Source: Leptobrachium leishanense
Taxonomy: Eukaryota; Chordata; Amphibia; Anura; Megophryidae
Length of the DNA stretch: 64,000 bases
Reading direction: 5' to 3'
Assembly (NCBI GenBank): GCA_009667805.1
Contig: CM019070.1
Coordinates: forward strand, 57,292,735-57,356,734
The notes beneath the pieces are model-generated. The model made no database searches and was not told the DNA's origin. It was given only the letters and a program-made list of their open reading frames with translations. The translations under genes were made by a program, and so were the position numbers. This document shows, piece by piece, positions 45,906 through 55,933 of this stretch; the stretch's first letter is position 1; every line of letters begins with the position of its first letter.

Positions 45906-46062
45906 TAAATGAAGAAGCGGACATTCGCTTTTATAGATTTTATATATAAAAAAAAGTAAACTGCAAGACCTATCTTTGTCTATTATGTTCATTTACATGG
46001 TAACAGCAATTATAATAATATGGGCAAGTATAACAGCAACAGATCCAAAGAAGTGTTATAAA

Positions 46063-46150
46063 CAAATGACCCAGGACATACTTGAAAACGAGAGAAATCT
46101 CAATGTATCCTTCCTGGTAAAATCCTTTATATATAAATAAATAAATAAAA
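46063..46150 (+). mobile_element. LINE family K 3' end, copy 3
   Basis: 'cccaggacatacttgaaaac' through 'atgtatccttcctggtaaaa', ending in a TAAATAAATAAATAAA tail. Only the last part of the 3' UTR is present. Confidence 0.65.
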
Positions 46151-47006
46151 TGTAACGGTGACAGCATTATAGTACACCGATCTGTCATTCCGTTAACACA
46201 GGCATCAAAAAATAAGTCAATAAATTACAAAAAAAAAAAAAACACAAGTATCAGTGCTCCCATAGAATAATTCTGGAGTCCATTTCCATTAACCCTATAA
46301 TGCATTCAATCTTATACACCAAGCAGCACCCCGTATATTTAGGAGATACTTCCCCCAATACACACACTTTAGGCTGAGCATCACTGGAATTTAAGTCCTA
46401 AGCATCTGAAATGGAAAGCTCTTATTGCAAGAAGGCTGGAAGTCAATGATGGCAGCTTTACTGGCAAGAAGCAAAGGAGAGGGGGGGGGGAAGCAGTCAA
46501 AATTCTGGGATTGGGGTAAAAGTAACTAACCTGATAACACGGCGCACACACACAGCGTTATGGGACTTGAGAGATTTATATGGGACGTATGATCCAGAAA
46601 AATAAAAATTAAAAAAAAAAAAAAAACGCCAAACAAAATATCCTGAATAGATTTTTAAATTTCAAGGTGGCATCTATCTATCTAGTCTATGAGTGGTACA
46701 CGATAGTATATGCACACACACACCAGCAGTAAACCCAAACATGTGTATCTATGATGGTGCTAGTGAAGCCAATAGACACCACATACAATTCAGAGCACAC
46801 AAAAGGATACATTTATATATAATCTACAGGCTTGAGAAATTTGTATTAAACATTGGAGTCACCTACAATGTTTCAGTGACCAGACACAGCTTTGTCTATA
46901 GGTTTCCATCGTATCATTGGGAAATGTATCAGCCTGAGGATACATTGGAGCCAGTAGCTGCCTGGATTCTGTATTATCAAAACACACACATAATAAATAT
47001 ATATAT
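46151..47006. other. Intronic DNA close to HS2ST1 exon 1
   Basis: No exon or repeat terminus recognised; A- and G-runs are present. Confidence 0.35.
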
Positions 47007-47189
47007 CAGTGCTTCCCTTACCCTGGTCCTCATGCCCCCCTAACAGGCCAGGTTTTAAGGATTACCTTGGTGAAATACAGACTGAATCCTGCAATCACTG
47101 AGCAGCAAATCATATAATCGGTGCTGTGCTTCACATATCTGCAAACCTGGCCTATTAGGGGTACCTGAGGACAGGTTTGGGAAACACTG
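47007..47189 (-). mobile_element. hAT-like MITE, family F, copy 4 (reverse)
   Basis: Begins CAGTGCTTCCCTTACCC and ends GTTTGGGAAACACTG; the core is the reverse of the family F core. It lies about 285 bp from the HS2ST1 splice donor. Confidence 0.65.
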
Positions 47190-47473
47190 CTGTAGAGCAT
47201 TGGGGTGTAAGTCAGAGCAGGAGAAGGCTGCAGCTCCTGTGTATTTAGGCTGACACTGCTCCATTGCCTCTTAGGCCAGCAGGCTAAATGGGCATTACAT
47301 GCCAGATCCTCTGCACACATCCATGAGGGACACCAGGCAGAGCTGCAGCCGTGTGAGCTGCCTGTGGGTGCACAGCCCAGGCATGCCTGGGATCCATGCA
47401 GGGACGGAAAGCTGCAGCTCATCAGGTCTTACAATGACAGGGCTCCATCCAACCCCCCCCCCCGAGCACTTAC

Positions 47474-47597
47474 CCAGCTTCCCCCTGGAATCCTCCAGCT
47501 TCTGGATCTGATTCTCCAGGAAGAGCATGGCGACCCCAAAGGTCAGCACGGCCAGCAGCTGCAACTTGGGCGGCATCATAATCCTGAGGAGCCCCAT
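47474..47597 (-). CDS. HS2ST1: HS2ST1, coding exon 1 (partial gene)
   Basis: HS2ST1 is the Golgi type II membrane enzyme that transfers sulfate from PAPS to the 2-O position of iduronate in heparan sulfate. This exon encodes the first 41 residues plus one base of the next codon. The start MGLLRIMMPPKLQLLAV is the conserved vertebrate N-terminus. A hydrophobic anchor spans about residues 11-28, followed by the start of the stem (LENQIQKLEDSRGKL), a short coiled coil. The minus-strand donor GTAAGT (47468-47473) follows directly, in phase 1, so the next codon would begin with G, fitting Glu in the known protein. The catalytic PAPS-binding domain is in later exons outside the window. The start is ATG at 47595-47597. 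Confidence 0.95.
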
Positions 47598-48462
47598 CAA
47601 ACTGGTCTATGGCGACATAACGTGGGCATCGGGGAGGACGAGGAGCGGCACTGCGGCGACCCGCTGATCCCTGCAGGCAAACACCCGCCGTGTCCGAGAA
47701 GACAATGGGGAGAGGGGGCAGGAGGCGAGGAAGGAGGGGGAGAAGGGACGGTGCGACGCGATCAGCCGCAGCTCTACCGCCAGCCACGCTCACTGTACAC
47801 ACTGAGAGCATCCACCGCTCTGCCAGCCCTGTCCGCAGCCTCAGCGCCAGCCCATGGCGTAACACGTCACCACGCCCCGCCTCCTGCGTGCCATGTACCC
47901 CAGCCATGACGTCCCGGTCCCTCCCCGCTGTAGTCCGCTAGATAGGTTGCTAGGTAGCCCGTCACCCCGCAGCATGTTGTATTACTATTGGCCGTAAACG
48001 ACAAAATCCCGCTTTGTGATTGGACTGCTGGCTATGTGGAATTCCCCCTCCCCATAGAAAGGACCATGGAAAGGATTCGAGGTGTCCATGGCGTGCCTGT
48101 CTGACTTTATAAACTGCCAGAGAAAACCCCTAATTAGAGGCCATCATAGCGGATTCGAGTTATGTAGTATTTGGAGGTATTAGTGTGCCACCATTCGCTG
48201 CCGTGTGCGGTTTGGGTACCAGTTATTATAACAATAAATACGTTTTTTCCCCCTCAGGGAGCTTTACTGTGGGTATTTTATTTTGTACAAAAACAAACTG
48301 TTGCGTTTTATCACAATGTTTACTAAATGGATTAAGCGTCGTTTACGGGGCGTGTGGGGTGTTCCTGACGTCACGAAAGAAGAGTTTAGTTTTCAGGCAC
48401 TGTTGGGGCAGCCTGCACAGGGGTCCTCGCTGCAAGCTGTAGTGCCGAGTCGACTTGAGAAG
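47598..48462. promoter_or_regulatory. Bidirectional HS2ST1/SELENOF promoter region
   Basis: The two start codons are 865 bp apart and point away from each other. The HS2ST1 side (about 47420-47960) is GC- and CpG-rich. Two inverted CCAAT boxes (ATTGG near 47985 and 48018) lie in the middle. A full CRE, TGACGTCA, is at 48366-48373 on the SELENOF side. No TATA box is evident. Head-to-head order of these genes is also found in mammals, so a shared CpG-island promoter is likely. Transcription starts cannot be placed from sequence alone. Confidence 0.75.
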
Positions 48463-48510
48463 ATGGTGGCGCAGCATTTGGTCGTGTGGTTTGTCGCCGT
48501 CCTGCAGGCG
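48463..48510 (+). CDS. SELENOF: SELENOF exon 1 (signal peptide)
   Basis: SELENOF (15-kDa selenoprotein, Sep15) is an ER-lumen thiol-disulfide protein that binds UGGT and takes part in glycoprotein quality control. This exon gives 16 residues, MVAQHLVVWFVAVLQA, a short hydrophobic signal peptide. The donor GTAAGG follows at 48511, phase 0. The start is preceded by 'gagaag'. The frame stays open upstream and has an in-frame ATG at 48316-48318, which would add 49 residues; the ATG at 48463 is preferred because it gives a normal signal peptide length. Confidence 0.9.
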
Positions 48511-48825
48511 GTAAGGGTGCTGAGGTCGGGTGTGCATGTGGTTCCTTGCACGTGTTGGTAGGCTTTACCCCGGCCAGGCCGGCACAGTGTGGAGGCCTGT
48601 GATGCTGCGCCGGCTGCTTCAGCTCCCTTAGGATGACGTGGCTCTAGGCTTCCTGTCCCCTGCAGAATCGGTTTCACTTCGACACCACGGGGCTTATTCT
48701 CCAAACGGAGGATCTGGGAGCGGCCTGGGAAGTATCGGCTGCTGTGCAATGCGATTCCAGGGCTAAACCTCAGAGCAGTGACCACATGGCAGGAGATACA
48801 CTGCCCCAAAACACCCGCCCGCCGC

Positions 48826-49182
48826 ACCAGCCTGTTGTGATCTGGGGATGCTTCAGTTGGTCAGGTCTGGGTTCAGCAACATTTATATGCCCAAAAATGA
48901 GGTCATTTGACTCCCTGAATATACTGAATGAGCAGGTTTTTCCATCAATGGATTTTTTTTCTTCCCTGATGGCACAGCGGGCAGATTCCAAGATGGCAAT
49001 GCCAGGATTCATCGAGCTGAAATTGTGCAAGAGTGGTTCAGGGAGCATGAGACATCATTGTCACACATGGATTGGCCACCACACAGTCCAGACTTTAACC
49101 CCATTGAGAATCTTTGGGATAATGTGCTGGAGAAGACTTTACACTCCGACTTTTCCATCATCAATACAAGATCTTGGTGACT
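48826..49182 (+). pseudogene. Tc1-like transposase fragment
   Basis: Broken frames give WGCFSWSGLGSATFICPKM and [15 protein letters not shown], then a further frame with a [19 protein letters not shown] block (second catalytic Asp) and [20 protein letters not shown] (catalytic Glu). The N-terminal DNA-binding part and both termini are absent. It lies in SELENOF intron 1 and is inactive. Confidence 0.8.
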
Positions 49183-50096
49183 TAGGGTTGCCACCTTTTC
49201 TTCAAACCAAGCCCGAACACTCTAGTGTTGGGCATGGGCGGCCATTTTTTTTTTTTGTAGTGTCTACATTATGTGTATATTTATATTATGCATATATATT
49301 ATGGCACACTGGTATTATGCATGGCAGACTGGTATGCTGACACACTGGTATGCATGGCAGACTGGTATTCATGGCAGACTGGCATCATGGCTGGCATCAT
49401 GGCTGGCACACTGGTATTATGCGTGGCGTGGCTGGCAAACTGGTATGCATGGCAGACTGGTATCATGGCTTGCACACTGGTATTATGCATGGCAGACTGG
49501 TATCATGGCTGGCACACTGGCATCATGGCTGGCAGACTGGTATGCATGGCAGACAGGTATTATGCATGGCAGACTGGTATGGCTGGCACACTGGTATTAT
49601 GCATGGTAGACTGATATAATGACTGGCATCCATGTCTGGCAGACTGGCATCATGGCTGGCAGACTGGTATTATGCATGACAGACTGCTATCATGGCTCAC
49701 AGGAGTTGCTTGTCTCGGTATAGGTGGATGTAGTAGATCTGGACTAGACCTGACGTTGGAGGACCGCTTGTCTGACAGCACCACTGGCAGGGAGCACGTC
49801 TTGTTGCTCGGGAGTCTTGGGGGCCGGCCCGGATCGTCACACGCCAGGACAGGAGCAAGCACGTGATCCTCACGTGAGCTGTTGTGCCTGCGCGTGACTG
49901 GCAGTGGGTGGGGCGGACCTGTAGCGTCTCCAGAATGGAGAAACAGAAAAGAGGATCGTGGCGACGGGGGAACGCGCATGAAATGTAAGTATGGGGCGGC
50001 GGAAATGTGCCGGTACCGGCTTGGAGTCATGTGTCCGGGTGGCAGTGGGTGTCAAACCTGTACACATGACTCCAAACCGGACGGGTGGGAACCCTA
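49183..50096. mobile_element. Candidate element TAGGGTTGCCACC, with minisatellite
   Basis: TTAGGGTTGCCACC at the left and GGTGGGAACCCTA at the right form a short imperfect inverted pair of a type frequent in vertebrate MITEs. Inside, a palindrome around 'ggagtcatgtgt' (about 50021-50075) and the tandem array at 49304-49695 are found. No target duplication was identified. Confidence 0.4.
49304..49695 (+). repeat. Irregular minisatellite (GGCAGACTGGTAT)n
   Basis: Alternating variants of 'atgcatggcagactggtat' and 'catggctggcacactggtat', about 19-23 bp each, repeated roughly 18 times. Unit length varies, so no single frame is kept in phase; open frames here are not genes. Confidence 0.9.
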
Positions 50097-50129
50097 TGGT
50101 GACTATAAGACTGTCCATCCTCTGGGTCC

Positions 50130-50660
50130 ATAGAGTCGGTCACCTGACTACGGACAACGTTAGTGAATGATCTGTGTCATACACTGCAAGTCACTATGGA
50201 TGACCCAGATCGGCCGTCAGACTGCAGAAAACAAAAAAAAACTGAACGCCGCCAGACTGCAGGGGGAAAAAAAACTGAACTCTACTATTCTTCCAATAGG
50301 CTTTTAAATAAAAAAAAAGGCATTTAAAATGCGTCAAAATAATGAAGATGGTTCTTTAAAAAAATAATTAAAAAGGTCTGTTATAGAATGAAAAAATTGG
50401 GAATTAAAAGTTTCGTAAAAAAAAATACCAAAAAGATGTTTAGAAAAATAGACTTTTTTGCTGAAAATGAAAAGAATAAAAAAAGTAAACACAAATATTA
50501 TTTTACATTAAATCCTATGGGATTCGACGTTTTTTTTTTCTTTAACTGTCGAACTGAACCACTGACAATCGGCATTTTTTTATTCATGTTTTCTGTACCA
50601 TGTCGTTCGACTTCGTCAATTCAAATGGGAAAGATTGCTAGTCTGATGTAGTCGCACAAA
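50130..50660. repeat. Repeat related to 24830-25120 and 55440-55760
   Basis: Shared words include 'aggcttttaaat', 'tcctatgggattcgac' and 'tgtcgaactgaaccactga'. CTGACTACGGA(C/T) words at about 50146 and 50712 might be its margins. Class unknown. Confidence 0.45.
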
Positions 50661-50995
50661 GTCGTCTGAGGCGGTGGAAGAGGGTTTAATCGCCTCTGTT
50701 GTGGGATTAGTCTGACTACGGATGACTTGTTAGTTGCACAAAGGCTCCCCGCCCACTCGGTCTGTATCTGTGCGACTATCAAGTGTTTATAGTTTGAGGT
50801 GGGAGTTTTATACCATAGTTACATACAGTCGCAATGGAAGATGTTCCTCCTCCGTATGATAGCATGAACATGTTTTACCACGTGTGTGTGTTTGCTTGTC
50901 TCCATCCAGCAATGTCTATGTTTTTAAAGCATTAGACACTTGTGTCCAGACCTGGTTTGTGTAGGTCTTATATTTACCTGTTTTTATTTTCCAAG

Positions 50996-51163
50996 ATCTC
51001 TGCATACGGGGCTGAGCTCTCCTCAGAAGTCTGCCGAGATGTTGGCTTCTCCAGCAATTTACTGTGCAGCTCCTGTGACCTGCTCGGACCATTTGGCCTG
51101 AATGAAGTCTCTGCATCCTGCAGGCAGTGCTGTCAGGAAGAAGCACAACTCGAATCAATAAAG
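50996..51163 (+). CDS. SELENOF: SELENOF exon 2 (Cys-rich UGGT-binding domain)
   Basis: A pyrimidine-rich acceptor ending 'ttttccaag' precedes 56 codons starting ISAYGAELSSEVCRDVGFSS and ending EEAQLESIK. Six cysteines, including LLCSSC (CxxC) and CRQCC, mark the cysteine-rich N-terminal domain that in other vertebrates binds UDP-glucose:glycoprotein glucosyltransferase. GFSSNLLCSSCDLLG is essentially invariant. The signal cleavage site is probably around A-I-S-A. The donor GTATGTG follows at 51164, phase 0. Confidence 0.97.
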
Positions 51164-51264
51164 GTATGTGTAAAGGATCCAACTGCCCCATCAGCTGTTC
51201 ATATACATAGATGTATGTACATTGATGTTGTGGCAGGTTTTTGCAATGTGCAATGAGGTCTTGT

Positions 51265-52485
51265 TGTCACGACCCAACTACGCGCGCTGCTGCGCAAAGA
51301 CGCCGGGTTAAGCCGCTCACTATCTGTCTATCCTAGACCCAGATAATTACGCGCGCTTCTCTACCCGTCCAGGCCGCACTACCTCTCACAGCAGGCACGT
51401 AGGGCGCAATATACTGATCCCAAGATTGCAACGCAGCACAAGTCTTCTCCTGACGCGCGTACTCACTACGTCTCTCACAATCCTGGAACTCACTTTCTTA
51501 TTCTATTAGTAACGCTGCCACCAGTCCTCACGGACACTACGCGCGTCGCAACAGGAGACGCAGGGCTTAGCCGCCGCACTATCCTAGACTCGACAGTGAC
51601 TACGGATCCCACAATTCCCTGCCGTTTCCTGACGACCGCAACACGCAATTTCTTATATATAACGGAGCTTAAGGCAAATAGCAATACTCCCAATCTCTTA
51701 GTTAGCATGGATTTGATCAGCCAGAGTCAAAACTTAAATATTTTTCTGTTTTATTTATGATAGAAGAATCACAGTGCTTGGTTGCATAAAAAAATCATAA
51801 CTAGAATAAATCAATTACTTATACAATACACAGCAAAATATAAAGAAAAAGGTGTTCATCACAGAGCCTTACTTACGACGGAATAATCAGTAACTGGCAT
51901 CGGTGCCTCCTGGGGCCTGAAGGTAGAAAGTAGGAACATGGACCGATCAGTCCTCTTTAGAAGGTGCCCCAAGTGATCAGCCCTGAGCCATGCTTGATTC
52001 AGAATATATATAGGGCTGGCTTTTTTCTACGTCCAGCCTCCTAGCTGGCAGGGCTTTTGCCTACAATTCCCAGAATGCCCATCTCCGGAGCATGCCCAGT
52101 AAGCTTGTTAATTAATCTTTAATTGCCTAAAGGCGTCCCTCTTCCCTCCAGACCCCCCTTAGAGATCAAGGATGTGCTTCCTGTCTTTGAAGCTTGGGTC
52201 CAGCTCTCTGGGTGCCGATCTGTCTGCTAAGGTGTGATTTCCTAGGATAGTGTACAAAGAAATTCCCTTTTTACAGCTACGTGTTATATCCTCCCCCCAA
52301 GGGAGAAAGCTAAACATTTTGATTACATTTCAGCTGTGAACCCAGGGATAAACTTACCAAATGGTCAGACACAAATATGAATATAACTCTATATGGAGGA
52401 GAGGAGATATGTATGAACCGGCAGATAGACACATATATACAGGCAGACCCTTATATAGATAGAAATACAGGTCTAATCTGCCACA
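51265..52485 (-). mobile_element. Solo LTR, 1221 bp, in SELENOF intron 2
   Basis: The 5-bp duplication CTTGT flanks it exactly (51260-51264 and 52486-52490). It begins TGTCACGACC and ends CTGCCACA, so both ends obey TG...CA. No internal region remains. On the minus strand a TATA-like box (CCTATATATATTC, about 51999-52011) is followed by AATAAA near 51755, consistent with U3-R-U5 order; orientation is inferred from this. Superfamily (gypsy or endogenous retrovirus) not determined. Confidence 0.85.
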
Positions 52486-52650
52486 CTTGTGACTAACCCC
52501 CCCCCCCCTCTCCTTGAAACCTAAATTGGCTGGTTTTAATCTTTTCAGGTGTATATTTGGGTTGAGTGCACAGAATATTGTATTTTATTGGCCTCAGCAG
52601 AACCTTCATGGATTTTGCATGGTCAGGTTGAGCGCTCCCTTTATACAATA

Positions 52651-52976
52651 TCACACAGGACCGAGGGCGGCAGCTGGCAAGTGCCGGCAGCCGTAGGACT
52701 TGACATCCCCATTGTTTTGGCAAAGTCAGGTGTTTAAAAAAAAATAATAATAATAATCTTCATAAAAGGTGTATTCTAGTGGAATGCTGTGATTGACTGA
52801 CACACAGACACACAATGTGTCTGTGTGTCAGTCAATCACAGCATTCCACTATAATACACCTTTTATGAAGATTATTATTATTATTTTTTTTAAACACCTG
52901 ACTTTGCCAAAACAATGGGGATGTCAAGTCCTACGGCTGCCGGCACTTGCCAGCTGCCGCCCTCGGTCCTGTGTGA
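52651..52976. repeat. Long inverted repeat, ~160-bp arms
   Basis: 52651-52812 and 52816-52976 are reverse complements with very few differences, separated by 3 nt. The centre reads CTGACACACAGACACA, spacer, and its complement. The arms contain (AAT)n-type and A-rich stretches and no coding sequence. Confidence 0.93.
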
Positions 52977-53839
52977 CCCCCCCCCCCCGGACCACGTCTG
53001 CTGCGCTAAGCTGTCGCCGGGGGGTCCTCAGGTCCTGGTGCTGCTTGCTCTCTCCCTCCCAGTCAGCTTTGGTGGCACCGTGTTGTGATCCTAGCCGCCG
53101 GGTTTCCAGACAGTGGTGTTGCCTTGCTTGGTTGGGGGGCATGGAGCCAAAACGGTGTTGAGGCTCGTGATCCCCTATCATGCGTTAAGGTGTGGCTTGC
53201 GTCTGCTGGGGATTCTCTGGGGCTAGCTGAGGGGAGGACCTTCAGGTAGCAGCCAAGGGAGAGTGGTGGTGTGCTTGGCTGCAGGTGTGTGTTTTCACAG
53301 GACATAACACCCCTGCTACAGCGTCCTCTCCACTCCTTACAGTGTATCCCTCGTAGCTCTGTTAGTTCTCCCACGTGTACCACTGTTCCTTTTGCCTGTG
53401 TCAGACTACCACTCCTTGCCGCCTGCCCCGATATTATATATCGACTAATCTTTTGCCTCACCCTATTTGTATCGCGCTTTGGATCCAATTCTGCCTGGCA
53501 TCTCGGTTCCATTCCCCGGATCCCGTGACAGAGGATTTAGTTAAAAATGATCACACACTGAATAAGTCTTCTTCCACGTCTGTGTTCCCAATCATCATGA
53601 CCAGTCCTATGCTGTCTGAACATGACAACTATCCTTTTAGGATTAACCCTCTTCCTTGGGTCCTACACCTGTCATGGTTTGCATTTTGGAATGATTGAGC
53701 CAAAAGTGTTTCTTGGTTTAGGGGTGTTTTTTGAGGGGAAAAGGGCAGTTGCACCCCCCCTCTTAAGTTTCGAGGGGGGATTGGACTGGAAACTAGAAGG
53801 CAATCGGTCTGCTATTAGTATCGGCTCATAGAAAAAGTA
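52977..53839. other. GC-rich intron 2 segment with LTR-like end
   Basis: After a poly(C) run the sequence is GC-rich and ends a block at 'ccggatcccgtgaca' (about 53517-53529), which resembles an LTR end, but no matching start or duplication was found. No coding exon is recognised. Confidence 0.3.
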
Positions 53840-54525
53840 TGGGGTGGATCTAGGATACATAAGCATAGAAACCCATAATGGTGCAGTAAATCAGACACGA
53901 GTAATAGAAGCCCCCTAGGACCTCACTCACAGAAAATCGCATTGTCAAGCACATCAACAATACCACTTCACTTGATCCGTGGAACGTCCCTCTGACTCCC
54001 AACGATGCCTGGAATAACGGATAGGACTCTTTGGATACTGGTCAGTAAAGTTGAAATTTATTATCAATTTGGTTAAAAACATATATAAACCATTCCAACG
54101 TGTTTCGTCAGAGTTAAAAATGTGGGCTTCCTCCGCGAATGATAGAAGACTATAAATCCCTCACTCATTTAATCTTATTTTCGCGGGCTTTTCTCCTATT
54201 CTGCTGGCATCCTATGCGTCCTGTTTGTAGACGTCATGGGCCATGTGCCCGACAGTGGTCATCACATGTATGTAATTTCCTCCTGGCGGTCCGTCAATGC
54301 TATTTATCCCCATCCTTCGTCGGGGTGGTAGTTATAACCGTGCGCATATGCTCCATGGTAAATCCTGATCGCCATCTTGGTGGTGAATATGTCCCTTTTA
54401 AGCTCCAGTTGGTACATATAAAGAGTCCCCAGTGTGTGTCCATGTGGGAAAAACAAAGTACAATCCTATTCATGATAACATTTTTAGATCTCACTATATT
54501 GAGGAAGGATATATATATATATATT
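53840..54525 (-). mobile_element. Penelope-like fragment in SELENOF intron 2
   Basis: The layout matches 11124-11874: 'catagaaacccataatgg' near one end, AT-rich 'aaatttattatc', then CCAACGTGTTTCGTC (54096-54110), about 400 bp, and a (TA)n end. No coding frame. Boundaries are approximate and the class is inferred from the shared motif. Confidence 0.45.
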
Positions 54526-54589
54526 TCTCACAAAAATCCTCCGGCACAACCTTCCAAATATAAATGTATATAAGTTCAATCAGTGCAGA

Positions 54590-54780
54590 GCCAGTGACAT
54601 AATATATAGCAAAAAATGTGATGGCTGCACTCGAGAAAATAATTAAAACAAATTTATTAATATCGTTAAAAGAGAACCAACGTTTCGGCTCTCACTGGAG
54701 CCATGTTCAACCATTTTATATATAATGGATGTTTTGGGAGAGATCAAGGTGCCTTGTTTCAACCAATATGCTTCACCGCT
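54590..54780 (-). mobile_element. Second Penelope-like fragment
   Basis: 'aaacaaatttattaatatcg' and CCAACGTTTCGGCTC (about 54678-54692) repeat the same arrangement. On the minus strand GGCTC, a 6-nt loop and GAGCC form a stem followed directly by GAAAC (54682-54686), i.e. the stem II/GAAAC part of a hammerhead. The CUGANGA box is not intact. Confidence 0.45.
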
Positions 54781-55049
54781 CACCTGTGTGGTTTTAGGCA
54801 GTCACTGCTCTATATGTGAAAATGACAGGTAATTTTGTTAGACTTGTAAGAGCTGGCCTGCAGTAAGTAGACCTTGCGGGGAGGAAATCCATTGCCAACT
54901 CAAGGCAGCTCAGATTGAGATCCCGTTCTGATTAATGAATTGACTTTCTGCCTCCAGGTGATAGGGTCTGCAGACTAAATGGCAGCACATTTCACAAACT
55001 GACCATCGGCGTGTATTGTCCAGAAAACTGGAGAATTGGACCACGCTAA

Positions 55050-55930
55050 CAGGGTTATTCAAAGAGAATCGATAAGCCGCCGCACGTTCGTTGACTTTTC
55101 GTTCTCTTCAATTCGGTTCGATTTGACGATTCCCATTTCGGCGACCCTGCGGTGTATTCAGCAAGCACCACAGGGTCCCCGAATTGCAGGGAAAGGTCGC
55201 CGCAGACCCTCTGAAAACTCACCGCAAAACGAGGGCGAACGCACACCGAAACCCATAAAAATATCTAGATTAACCCTCTGAAAACGCCAGAAAAACCCGA
55301 GCAGGAGCCAATCACACGCAGCGCAGCCGCCAGAAAAAAGCTGACACCGCAAAACGAATGGAGTGAATAAATTAGAAAAGCAGTTTGCTTGAATGTTTGA
55401 TAAGTGAAACGCTGTTTGCAAAGAAACTACTGAGCGAAAATGTCTGAAATTTACATATGATCCAAGGAATAAAAAGGGCTGTTACAGAAAAAATCAGAAT
55501 TTTGTTTTTTAAAAAAAGAATCCTGAAAAATGCTTATAATATCCTAAAAAATCTATAAAGAGACTCTTTACTGCATAATATAATCAACGGTTTATTAGAT
55601 ATTGGATTAAAACGGGAATATTTTTAACATTGAAGCCTATGGGATTCGCCTGAATAAACCTGCCGAATGGAACCACCGAATGGCAGGACATTTCGGGAAC
55701 CTTTCACTGCTGGTTTGTGTTCTCTGAATAGCCAAAGTAGTGCTTTTTCATGGGGATTTCACTGCCCTTGAACAGGCACTGAACAGGCACCGTATGTGCA
55801 GGCAATTCGCCAGGATTTGGCGAATTGCCTGCTCTCTGGATAGCCGAATGGCCAGGAAAGGTAACCGAATGCTGAATTTCAGCGTTCGGTTACCTTTCTC
55901 CAGCAATTCGGATCTCTTTGAATAACCCTG
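55050..55930. mobile_element. Harbinger-like element, 881 bp
   Basis: Flanked by TAA (55047-55049 and 55931-55933). The ends CAGGGTTATTCAAAGAGA and TCTCTTTGAATAACCCTG are perfect inverted repeats of 18 bp. There is no intact transposase frame. The middle (55440-55760) is related to 24830-25120 and 50320-50620. Confidence 0.75.
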
Positions 55931-55933
55931 TAA

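Noticed and set aside
1..47467. Further HS2ST1 exons (exon 2 with the EEED...YNRVPKTAS region)
   Set aside because: No matching minus-strand translation was recognised; exon 2 probably lies beyond the left edge. A protein-to-genome alignment would settle it.
47364..47909. Plus-strand 181-codon frame over the CpG island
   Set aside because: GC-rich antisense of HS2ST1 exon 1 and its 5' region; no domain.
49271..49619. Open frames of about 90-113 residues rich in W, H and A
   Set aside because: They consist of minisatellite units read in different frames.
53000..53530. GC-rich block ending 'cccgtgaca' as a second solo LTR
   Set aside because: No matching start or target duplication could be found.
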